Source of the DNA: JAHBWV01 sp964588385 | GTDB lineage: Bacteria; Planctomycetota; Phycisphaerae; Phycisphaerales; UBA1924 | Direction: 5' to 3' | Assembly: GCA_964588385.1 (NCBI GenBank) | Contig: CAZPPG010000006.1 | Span: 1-64,000 of the forward strand | DNA length: 64,000 nucleotides | Shown: piece after piece, positions 56,548 to 64,000 of the stretch | Layout of the letters: every line of letters starts with the position of its first letter | How positions within the stretch are numbered: position 1 is the first letter of the stretch | Made by a program: the position numbers and the translations under genes | The notes under the pieces: model-generated | What the model saw: the letters and a program-made list of their open reading frames with translations, nothing else | The model's database searches: none | Told to the model about the DNA's origin: nothing

Positions 56548-58848
56548 TCAGTTTCCGGTCAACATGGGCGGAAACAGGAACTCAAGGGCTGCTGAAAGCC
56601 GCTCCGCCCATGCCTCTTCATTGTGTATCGCTCCCTGACCGATGACGAGAACGCGATCGCCTTCCGCGACCCCGTTGGCTTGTAGCAACGCATCGAGGTC
56701 CTTCGCGCTCTGCACGTACGCTGCGTTGCGGGCGGCGTCCGATTCATCATGGCCGACCTCATGGGTGCCAACGCCGATGTGCGCCCGTGTCGGGAAGTTG
56801 CTCCGCCCCTCGAAGAACCGGAAGAGAAGCCGGTCCTTCGCCAGCATGGCCGGGCTCTCAAGCAGCACCGCTCCGAACAGATCGGGACGCTCAATCGCGG
56901 CGTAAAGGGAGATCACAGCTCCGAGCGACGACCCTCCGACCACCCTGTTGGCTTTGCCGGGTCTCACGCGGCAGACCCGCTCAACGCGCGGGATGACCTC
57001 GTCCGCGAGCCAGCGGACGTGCGCCGCCCCGCGTGCGGGAATGCCGTCAAAGACATCGACCGGGACATACTCCTCAATCCGTCGCATGCCCGCGCTGGGC
57101 ACGGCGACGATGATGACCGGCTCGATTCTGCCTTCGCTGACGAGTCGTGTAGCGGTCTCGTCCGCCATCCATTCACCGGGCACGTGGGGCAGCTTCTCAA
57201 AGATGTTCTGGCCATCGTGCAGGTACAGGATCGGATACTGCTTGCTTGCGTTCTCGGGTTGGTCATAACCGGGGGGGAGCCAGACCAGCACATCACGCCG
57301 GATCGGGATGGGACCGCCGGCGACCTCGACCCGTCTCAACGTTCCACCCGCGACGGGGATCTCGCGATTTGGATCCAGCCGGAGGCGGACGTCCGTCTCC
57401 GGAGCCGGGTCTCGGAACTGCTCCACAACAATCTCAACAACGGGCTTCTGACCGGGGGCGAGCGCCGAGATATCGATAAGGGGCAGCTCGCGATTCGCGA
57501 TGTCGTTCATCTCCGCCGTGACTTCCACCGTCTCCCAAGATCCCAGCGTGACCTTGAACGCCAGACGTGAGCCGTCGGGCGATGGGGGCACCTCGATCTG
57601 CCACTTGCTGTCCGAACGCGGGGAGAGTCTGAGATTGGGATCGCCTGGGTTCCAGCCGTTGTGATTGGTGCCAAGATGAAGCGGGCGTGCGTCGCTTCCC
57701 TTGCCGGATCGGTCCGTGACCACCAGCATGAAGCCGGTCGGAAGCAGGTCGGGCTCCTTCATGACCTGGGGCTGCCCGCTTCCTGAGGGGCGCCCACGCG
57801 CCAGCGTCTGCTGCATCACGCGCTTCAGCTGGTCCGGCCACGATGGATCGAAGGGCACGCCCTCGGTCTCCGATCGCGACATTCCCTCCGGCACAAATGC
57901 CTTCCCAAAGACGTCCGGATGGGAGGCAGCCGCTTCCTTCGCAAGTTCTCCAGCAACACCGGTTCCGACGATCAACGCGCCGTGACCGCCGCCACCGACC
58001 GCCCGCAACACCCGCGGCAGCGCGTTCGCGACCAGGTCATCGATCAGCTCTTGCCCACTGGCTTGCAGGCCGTACTCGGTGTTCCTTGCATTCGACGTGA
58101 CCGGTCCGGGCACCGCCACGATGATCGGCGGCGTGATGCGACCGGTGTCGCAGAGTGCGATGGCCGATTCATCGGCTCTCCATTCGCCTCCGATGGCCGG
58201 CACAACCTCGAAGGCGGCCTGGCCGTCCAGAATCCACAGGATCGGGTACGCCCTTCCCGCGTTCACGGGCTCGTCATGTCCGGGTGGGAGCCATACGAGC
58301 AGGTCTCGCGACTTTCCGAGCAGCACGGCCTCCACGCGCCGCACGTCGCCCGTCGTCTCCAGCATGCGGTACGGGTCGGCGCGATGCACGTCCGGCTCGG
58401 GAGGGCGCCGGTCCTTCCAGCTCTCAATCACGAGTTCGATGATCGGCGGTTCACCTGGTTTGATGCTGTTGGGAGAGAGCCTCGGAAGCAGCCGGTTATC
58501 GATCTCTTGAAGCGAGGCGTCGACTTCGACGGTTTCCCACGAGCCGCGTGTGAACTTGAAGTTCAACCGGGAATCCAGGGTCGGCTTCGGGCGGACGATC
58601 TGCCACTTGCCATCGGAACGTCGGGTCAGCGCCTGGGTCGGATCATTCGGGTTCCAGCCGTTGTGATTCGACGCCAGGAGGATCGGCGACTCGGTGGACG
58701 CAAAGCCGGATTTGTCGGTGACGAGAATGACGAACCCTTGCTCCAGGGACTCGGGCTGGACGAGCTGGTCCTGCCCTCGGGCGACAAGCGATGCAGCCGC
58801 TCCAAAGAGGAGTGCGACGAGAATCAGCGTGAGTTGCCGTGAGATCAT
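56548..58848 (-). CDS. Secreted tandem starch-binding-like/esterase protein with one degenerate esterase half
   Basis: 766 residues with a signal peptide (LTLILVALLFGAAASLVARG). The protein is an internal duplication: residues 38-330 and 372-760 align. Each half has a CBM20/CBM48-like module (SNHNGWNPNDP...RSDGKWQI...FTRGSWETVEV near 60-110; NHNGWNPGDP...RSDSKWQI...TLGSWETVEV near 395-445), then an enterochelin-esterase-like fold (LLVWLPPGHDEP; LVWLPPGYDQP). The second half keeps the nucleophile elbow GGSSLG (Ser641) and a late His (742). In the first half the elbow is replaced by GTGVAG and no late His follows, so it is probably inactive. GH31 lies upstream on the same strand. The substrate may be an acylated or feruloylated carbohydrate, but this is inference. 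Confidence 0.82.
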   Translation of the reverse strand: MISRQLTLILVALLFGAAASLVARGQDQLVQPESLEQGFVILVTDKSGFASTESPILLASNHNGWNPNDPTQALTRRSDGKWQIVRPKPTLDSRLNFKFTRGSWETVEVDASLQEIDNRLLPRLSPNSIKPGEPPIIELVIESWKDRRPPEPDVHRADPYRMLETTGDVRRVEAVLLGKSRDLLVWLPPGHDEPVNAGRAYPILWILDGQAAFEVVPAIGGEWRADESAIALCDTGRITPPIIVAVPGPVTSNARNTEYGLQASGQELIDDLVANALPRVLRAVGGGGHGALIVGTGVAGELAKEAAASHPDVFGKAFVPEGMSRSETEGVPFDPSWPDQLKRVMQQTLARGRPSGSGQPQVMKEPDLLPTGFMLVVTDRSGKGSDARPLHLGTNHNGWNPGDPNLRLSPRSDSKWQIEVPPSPDGSRLAFKVTLGSWETVEVTAEMNDIANRELPLIDISALAPGQKPVVEIVVEQFRDPAPETDVRLRLDPNREIPVAGGTLRRVEVAGGPIPIRRDVLVWLPPGYDQPENASKQYPILYLHDGQNIFEKLPHVPGEWMADETATRLVSEGRIEPVIIVAVPSAGMRRIEEYVPVDVFDGIPARGAAHVRWLADEVIPRVERVCRVRPGKANRVVGGSSLGAVISLYAAIERPDLFGAVLLESPAMLAKDRLLFRFFEGRSNFPTRAHIGVGTHEVGHDESDAARNAAYVQSAKDLDALLQANGVAEGDRVLVIGQGAIHNEEAWAERLSAALEFLFPPMLTGN

Positions 58849-58911
58849 GGGAGTGTTTCCGTGCAGACGCGGACGCGGACGTCCGCGGGCGGGCGCATGC
58901 TTCGGGAGGGT

Positions 58912-61104
58912 TCACTGTCCGACGGGCTTGGCGGTGGTCAGGTCAACGCTCACCGTCTGTCCGTCCTTCGAGTATGCGATCGCTTCCAGACCACCATCCA
59001 GCAAGACGCGAATCACGAGATTCCGATCGGGGCGAGGCATGTTGCCACGCGAGCCGGCGATCTCGACCGAAACGGAATCGCCGTCTCGTCGAGCGATATA
59101 GGTCGTCCGGAGATACTCGCCCTTGCGATACCCGAAGCCCTCGCCCGCATCCTCGTACAGCGTGCCGGTCGCTTCTCCTGTTTCATCAAGCGAGACATAG
59201 AGCGTGAGCGGATCGAGTGGACGCTCGTCCACGTACTGCTCAATGGGGCCGGCCGGGATGACGCTTCCCGCCCGCACGTAAAGGTCCGGCAGGTCGGGGT
59301 CGGTGGCGCCGTCGTGCAGGTTCAGCGGCCGCCAGACGCCGCGAGGCATCACGGGCATGCGGTCGCCGAGCGGCGTGACCTTTGCGACCACAAGCAGATC
59401 GTCGCCGAGCAGGAATGAGTCGTCCTCTGAGCGGAGGGCCATGTCCGTCGGATCGGCGAAGAAGGTGGGCCTTGCAACGGGCAGCCCGTTCCGGGACGAC
59501 TCCTCGAAAAGGGTGTAGAGGTAGGGGATCAGCCGATACCTGCGCTCAAGAGCCATTCGACAGGTGCGTTCGACATTCGCGTCGAATGCCCATGGCTCCT
59601 TGTCGCGATTTCCTTTGCCGGTGTGCCCTCTCGCGAACGGGAGCATGGAGCCGATGCCCATCCAGCGTGCGAACTGCTGACCCGTGCCATTGCCGATGAA
59701 TCCCCCGATGTCCGGTCCGCTGAAAGGCTGACCGGACAGTCCGAGGTTCAGGATCATGGGAATGGAGTTCTCAAGGTCGTACCACTCCGCGGCGTTGTCG
59801 CCGGTCCAAGTCGCGGCGTATCGCTGGCCGCCAATCGCGTTCGCCCGTGTGAGAACAAACGGACGATTATCGGGGTTGGCGGCTTTAATGCCTTCTTTGG
59901 ATCCCTTGGCCATGAGCATGCCATAGACGTTGTGGTAGCGAGCGTGCGGCCCCGCGCTCAGCGTCCCGCCGCCGCGATGTACGTTGTCTTCCGGCATTGT
60001 CTTGGACGGCACATTGAAGACCGCCGGCTCATTCATGTCGTTCCAGACGCCATCGATGCCGGTTGCCATGAAGTCCTTATACAGGCCAGCCCACCATGCC
60101 ATCGTTTCGGGACGGGTGTAGTCGGGGAAGACGCACTGGCCGGGCCACACCTCTCCGTTGTACACGCCGCCATCGGCCTTCTTCACCCAGTGGTCGCCTG
60201 CGCTGCCTGAGTCAAAGACGCTGTAACCCGGCTCGGCCTTCACCCCCGGATCGATCATCCAAATGGTGTGGTAGCCGAGGGCGTGCAGATCGCTATTGGT
60301 CTTCTTTGGGTCCGGGAAATGGGAGGAATCAAACGTGAAGACGCGATAGCCGTGCATGTAGTCGATGTCGAACCAGATCACGTCGCACGGGATCGCGCGT
60401 GAGCGGAAGCCCTCCGCGATCTCCTTGACGCGTGCCTCGGGGTAGTACGAGTATCGGCACTGGTGGTATCCGATCGCCCACAGCGGTGGCAGCTCAATGG
60501 TGCCGATGTGAGCCGCGAGCTGAATCATGACATCCTGCGGCGACTTTCCTTCCATGACGATCACGGGATACGCGGGTCCCTCCGCGGCAAACGCGATGCC
60601 GTCGGAGAGATCCATCTCGCATCGCCACGTCGTGTCCGCCAGCACGCCGAACGCGGTTCCATCCGATCGAACCGCCAGCACCCACGGGTGCGACTGGTAC
60701 AGAGACTTGGTCTCCTCGCGATACCCGTACGCGTCTGTGTTCCACGCTTCGACGACGCGACCATTTCGAAGCAGCGGTCCTGCGTTCTCGCCGGTTCCGT
60801 ACAGGCTTGTGCCCTCGGCGACGGACAGTTTCACCACATGTCGGCCCCGCTCATCGGTGGAGAAGGTCGGTCGCAACGAGCCGCTCGACGTCGTCGGCTC
60901 ACGCTGGTCTCGGTGCTCGGGATTGGCAAAGAAGAGCGAAGGCAGCGCCTGACGTGCCGCTTCCTCAGAGGCATCCCACCGCATGGCGCCGGTGGGAAGT
61001 TTCGCGACGACCTGAGACCATGCATCGGCGGCAAGACCCGAAGCCAGCACCACGGCGAGCGAGCAAGACAACATGGGTCGGAGGCCGGAATCGGTTCGGA
61101 GCAT
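58912..61104 (-). CDS. Secreted GH31 alpha-glucosidase/alpha-xylosidase-like enzyme
   Basis: 730 residues from the ATG at 61104 (GGAG 10 nt upstream); the open frame extends further but the signal peptide (MLSCSLAVVLASGLAADAWS) begins just after. The GH31 barrel is clear: LPPLWAIGYHQCRYSYYPEA, DVIWFDIDYMHGYRVFTFD, nucleophile Asp in DGVWNDMNEPAVF (about 355) and acid/base in AATWTGDNAAEW (about 434), with FSGPDIGGF. The blocks match alpha-glucosidases, so maltose or isomaltose-type products are likely substrates in the periplasm. It begins 293 nt from the amylase-like gene in divergent orientation and precedes the tandem esterase by 63 nt. Confidence 0.92.
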   Translation of the reverse strand: MLRTDSGLRPMLSCSLAVVLASGLAADAWSQVVAKLPTGAMRWDASEEAARQALPSLFFANPEHRDQREPTTSSGSLRPTFSTDERGRHVVKLSVAEGTSLYGTGENAGPLLRNGRVVEAWNTDAYGYREETKSLYQSHPWVLAVRSDGTAFGVLADTTWRCEMDLSDGIAFAAEGPAYPVIVMEGKSPQDVMIQLAAHIGTIELPPLWAIGYHQCRYSYYPEARVKEIAEGFRSRAIPCDVIWFDIDYMHGYRVFTFDSSHFPDPKKTNSDLHALGYHTIWMIDPGVKAEPGYSVFDSGSAGDHWVKKADGGVYNGEVWPGQCVFPDYTRPETMAWWAGLYKDFMATGIDGVWNDMNEPAVFNVPSKTMPEDNVHRGGGTLSAGPHARYHNVYGMLMAKGSKEGIKAANPDNRPFVLTRANAIGGQRYAATWTGDNAAEWYDLENSIPMILNLGLSGQPFSGPDIGGFIGNGTGQQFARWMGIGSMLPFARGHTGKGNRDKEPWAFDANVERTCRMALERRYRLIPYLYTLFEESSRNGLPVARPTFFADPTDMALRSEDDSFLLGDDLLVVAKVTPLGDRMPVMPRGVWRPLNLHDGATDPDLPDLYVRAGSVIPAGPIEQYVDERPLDPLTLYVSLDETGEATGTLYEDAGEGFGYRKGEYLRTTYIARRDGDSVSVEIAGSRGNMPRPDRNLVIRVLLDGGLEAIAYSKDGQTVSVDLTTAKPVGQ

Positions 61105-61397
61105 CTTCGCAAATCTCCATTCGTGCGTCGAGTGAGGTGAGCCCGTGCCGAATGCCGAGTCCGGCATCGGTGCGCCGTTCGAGAAAGGCCGGACGAAGAG
61201 CGTAGCAAGATCCGTCCGCCCCGTGTCCGCACCCAAACGGCCACCCTGAGCGTGTATACAGCTCCGGAGTGCCGGAGAGCAAGATTTGCCTTGATTTCGC
61301 AACCATTGCCAGTTTCAATCCGGAACGGGTTTCGCCATAATCCCGATAGGAGACAGACCGCCCGGCTCGGGCGGCTTCTGTTGTTGATGGAGACCAC
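61105..61397 (+). promoter_or_regulatory. 293-nt divergent region with -10 candidate and leader hairpin
   Basis: No gene was recognised. For the plus-strand amylase gene there is a -10-like CATAAT (61336-61341) without a clear -35, and a hairpin CCGCCCG-gct-CGGGCGG (61358-61374) followed by CTTCTGTTGTT, which resembles a terminator and could act as an attenuator. GGAG (61389-61392) precedes the start. The GH31 promoter would lie on the other strand in the same region. Confidence 0.35.
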
Positions 61398-64000
61398 ATG
61401 ATGCCGAACTGTGCCCGTATCCCCGGAACTCTGTTGACGTCAATCGCGGCCATTGCGGCAGCGGGTCTTGTTGGACTTCCGGCATGTGGCGACGACAGGC
61501 CGGTGATGCTGCACTGGTTTGAGCAGCCGTGGCGTGATCTTGAGCGGCGGGTGCCCGACTTTTTCAAGGCTGGTTATGGGTCCGTGTGGCTGCCGCCGCC
61601 GGGGAAGGGTGCGAGCACCAACTCGGTGGGGTACGACGTCTTTGATCGCTTTGACCTTGGTCGCCCTGGTGCGCAGACGGCGTACGGCACCGAGAGCATG
61701 TTTCAGGTGATGGTCAAGGAGTTGCAACGGGCCAATGCCGAGGTGTACGTCGATTCCATTCTGAACCACAACTCGGGGCGTCAGACGAGCGCTTCCTTTC
61801 AGGCCGCCGGCGGTTGGCCGGGATTCTGGATGGCGCCGGCGGCGCCGCCGGTAAACAAAGCGGCCAACAGCCCGTGGGGCGATTTCCATAACAATCCCGG
61901 AAGCGCGACCAACTACCTGCAGTCGGAGAACCCCGGGGGCGCGTGGTACGACGTTCACAAGGGGGACCTTGTGGCCCTGGTGGACATCGCTCAGGAGTCG
62001 AATAACGCGTTCATCAGGCATCCCGTGGCAGCCGGCAATCCGGCGAACCTCCCCGCGGGAACTGTCTATAACCAGCCCAATCCGAGCAATGCCCGCTTCT
62101 ACCCGGACCAGTCTCTCTCGCCGCTGGTCTTCACGAATCCGTCTTTCCAGGGCCAGCCTCCGCAGAGCTTCACGCTGCACCCCTTTAACACGGCCAGCCC
62201 TCTGAGTGGCGATGCGTACGCGGAGAACGCGACCGGACTCCTCATGCGATACACCCAGTGGATGCTCGACGTGCAGGGCGTGGACGGCTTCCGCCTGGAT
62301 GCATCCAAGCATGCGCCGAGCTGGTTTTGGATCCAGTACTTTGACGCGGCTGTTCACAGCCGGCGCACGACGCCCGATGGCCGCAAAGTGACGGCCTTCT
62401 CATTCGGCGAGAACACCGACGGGAACGCGTACGTGTTCGACAACTATGTGCGGAAGCCGAACGGAAAGAACCCGCCCCGTCCGGGCGATGAGTTCGGAAA
62501 TCGCGATGCGCTGGACCTTTCGGGCGCCGGCTCGCTCCGGAACCTGATCAACGGAGGCGGCTTCGGAACCTGGGGCGGCGTCCTCGGGTCTCACATCGAT
62601 ACCGCTGACGACGGCTTCAACAACGGCACGGTGGGTGTCAATCACGTCTTCAGCCACGATAACGGAACCGTTGACGGTCCCGGCGCGCTCCCGGCTTTGC
62701 CGACGCTCCGGCAACAGGGATTGTTCGCACACGCGTACGTGATCAATCGCCCCGGCATCCCGATCGTCTACTACAACGCCCGAGGTGTGACGCGTCCCGG
62801 AGGCTCGTTCTTCCCCGATGAAGGCACGCCCGTCGCGCTCGGGTGTGATCCCAATACCAATGCCCCGTCCGACCTGATGACGCGTCTGGTGCAGGCCCGC
62901 AACTTTGCCGGACGTGGCCAGTTCTTCCCGCTCAACTCCAACACCAACGACATCTTCATCTACGAGCTCAGTTCGCCCCGATTCGCCGGCGCGTCCTATC
63001 CGGGCGGCTACACGGCGAACATGCTTGTCGGCGCCAGCGACAGCTACGCCTCGGGCAGCGTCGCCGGCGTCATGACGACGACCTTTCCCGCCGGAACGCG
63101 CCTCCAGGAGATCACCGGCAACGCAGCGGACCCGATCGTCGATCCCAGCGGCACCATCGCCGAGACGCTCGTCGTCGGAGCCGGCGGTGTCGTCAGCATT
63201 CGAGTGCCCCACAACACGAGCAGCGCGGGCGAGCACAACCGAGGGTACGTCATCTACGTGCCGACGCTCCCGACCGGCACGCTCGAGCTCACGCCCGTGG
63301 CGAGCACGATTCCTGCGGACCTTGCGAGTGTTCCCATGCACCGCCGTCGCCTCACTTCGGTCCCCGTGATCTCGGCCGATGACTTCACGGTCCGCCTGAC
63401 GACGAGCAAGACCGATCCGCTCGACACGAACTTTGATGACAACGCCCTCTTTCGCATCGATGCCGGCTACTTCGATGCGAACGGCAACGGCTCGATCGAC
63501 TTTGATCACACAAACGGCGTGATCGCGGGCTACGAGGCGTTCACCACAGTCAACCAGCCGTTGTTCGGCTCGGCCGCGGCGAACGGCCTCTACGAGCAGG
63601 TGATCGACGCGTCGGCGCTGGCCGAGGGCATGCACTACCTGTCCGTAAAGGCGTTCCGCAAGCGGAACGCGGACGAGGCGCCGCTCTTCCGCGAGTTCCG
63701 CGAGGTGTTCTACGTCGACCGCGAGCCGCCCGCGATCGAGTTCATCGATCCGCCCGCAGTTCTCACCTCGACAAGTCACGAGTTCCGAGTGGGCGCGCTC
63801 GATCGGACGACAAACTTCGTCTACATGCTGCTCGACGTGCCGAGTGGAACGGACCCCCTGACGCTGATCGGGCTTCCGAACCTCGCATCACGGCACGACC
63901 GACTCGAGCACCGACGGACGGTTGGCGTGTTCAACACGCACGGATTCCACACCGTGGCCGCCGTGGCCACCGAAGAGTCCGGCAACGCGAATGTCATCAC
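61398..64000 (+). CDS. GH13 alpha-amylase-like extracellular enzyme, 3' end beyond window
   Basis: The frame is open from the ATG at 61398 (GGAG 5 nt upstream) to the right edge: 867 codons visible. An N-terminal hydrophobic segment ends in GLPACGDD, a possible lipoprotein site or plain signal. The barrel starts at about 36. GH13 regions: YVDSILNHNSG (I), VQGVDGFRLDASKHA (II, nucleophile Asp), FSFGENTDGN (III, Glu) and HVFSHDNGT (IV). After about residue 520 come beta domains, including DANGNGSIDFDHTNGV (a calcium-site-like stretch) and PPAIEFIDPP. An alpha-amylase activity on starch or glycogen is likely. The remaining C-terminus, which may hold a dockerin or PEP-CTERM tail, is outside the window. 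Confidence 0.88.
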   Translation, partial: MMPNCARIPGTLLTSIAAIAAAGLVGLPACGDDRPVMLHWFEQPWRDLERRVPDFFKAGYGSVWLPPPGKGASTNSVGYDVFDRFDLGRPGAQTAYGTESMFQVMVKELQRANAEVYVDSILNHNSGRQTSASFQAAGGWPGFWMAPAAPPVNKAANSPWGDFHNNPGSATNYLQSENPGGAWYDVHKGDLVALVDIAQESNNAFIRHPVAAGNPANLPAGTVYNQPNPSNARFYPDQSLSPLVFTNPSFQGQPPQSFTLHPFNTASPLSGDAYAENATGLLMRYTQWMLDVQGVDGFRLDASKHAPSWFWIQYFDAAVHSRRTTPDGRKVTAFSFGENTDGNAYVFDNYVRKPNGKNPPRPGDEFGNRDALDLSGAGSLRNLINGGGFGTWGGVLGSHIDTADDGFNNGTVGVNHVFSHDNGTVDGPGALPALPTLRQQGLFAHAYVINRPGIPIVYYNARGVTRPGGSFFPDEGTPVALGCDPNTNAPSDLMTRLVQARNFAGRGQFFPLNSNTNDIFIYELSSPRFAGASYPGGYTANMLVGASDSYASGSVAGVMTTTFPAGTRLQEITGNAADPIVDPSGTIAETLVVGAGGVVSIRVPHNTSSAGEHNRGYVIYVPTLPTGTLELTPVASTIPADLASVPMHRRRLTSVPVISADDFTVRLTTSKTDPLDTNFDDNALFRIDAGYFDANGNGSIDFDHTNGVIAGYEAFTTVNQPLFGSAAANGLYEQVIDASALAEGMHYLSVKAFRKRNADEAPLFREFREVFYVDREPPAIEFIDPPAVLTSTSHEFRVGALDRTTNFVYMLLDVPSGTDPLTLIGLPNLASRHDRLEHRRTVGVFNTHGFHTVAAVATEESGNANVI

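Noticed and set aside
62400..63779. Long minus-strand open frame (459 codons) inside the amylase-like gene
   Set aside because: It is an Arg/Val/Asp-rich shadow of the plus-strand GH13 frame, which has all four catalytic regions and normal codon use.

Overview
The window is a compact, GC-rich stretch with tight operons (many 4-nt stop/start overlaps) and very short gaps between genes. It fits a Planctomycetota bacterium, most likely class Phycisphaerae. The clues are a surface protein with the planctomycete LEPR-xLL-type motif (LEPRVLFS), two pseudopilin-like proteins with the FTLIELLVVIAIIALLIGILLPALG-type leader helix, a lamin-tail protein with a PEP-CTERM-like PAPG...GRRRR tail, dockerin-like C-termini (DIxDFLxFF) on secreted proteins, and an O-antigen-ligase/TPR protein. 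This assignment rests on protein motifs only; there is no rRNA or tRNA gene in the window. I saw no CRISPR array, insertion sequence or prophage, and base use looks even throughout.

Layout. 1-5 kb (minus strand): a giant surface protein cut by the left edge, a DUF481 outer-membrane barrel with an operator-rich promoter, adenylate kinase and a PAS-LuxR regulator. 5-7.5 kb: elongation factor G with a long structured leader. 7.5-14.2 kb: a five-gene minus-strand run ispH-rlmN-(YwaF-like membrane protein)-(WecA/MraY-type transferase)-(O-antigen ligase with TPR), joining isoprenoid synthesis to polysaccharide assembly. 14.3-18.5 kb (plus): a secreted endonuclease/exonuclease/phosphatase-family protein, a pseudopilin pair and a lamin-tail/PEP-CTERM protein. 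18.6-26.2 kb: an M20 dipeptidase, a small membrane protein, a large membrane protein with an ABC ATPase, and a secreted prolyl oligopeptidase. 26.2-28.3 kb (minus): a response regulator and an HD-GYP phosphodiesterase. 28.4-33.8 kb (plus): scpB, a lipoprotein, DUF58, a TgpA-like transglutaminase (all coupled by 4-nt overlaps) and a PilZ-like protein. 34-37.3 kb: RNase Y with a long structured leader, and an M14 carboxypeptidase with a dockerin-like tail.

37.3-47 kb is a deoxy-hexose locus. A mutarotase is divergent from a CUT2-type binding lipoprotein, a permease and a bifunctional fucokinase/GDP-fucose pyrophosphorylase. These are followed in the same direction by an orphan N6-adenine methyltransferase and an omega-amidase-like nitrilase. 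A P-loop kinase and an MDR oxidoreductase face them. The transporter has no ATPase of its own.

47-64 kb is an alpha-glucan locus: a dockerin-tailed repeat protein, a secreted GH13 neopullulanase-like enzyme, a second pseudopilin, a complete CUT2 sugar ABC transporter (permease, binding lipoprotein, double ATPase), a tandemly duplicated starch-binding-like/esterase protein whose first esterase half has lost its nucleophile, a secreted GH31 alpha-glucosidase and a GH13 alpha-amylase-like protein cut by the right edge. Read together, alpha-glucan is cut outside the cytoplasm and the products are imported through a CUT2 importer instead of a SusCD or maltose-type CUT1 system.
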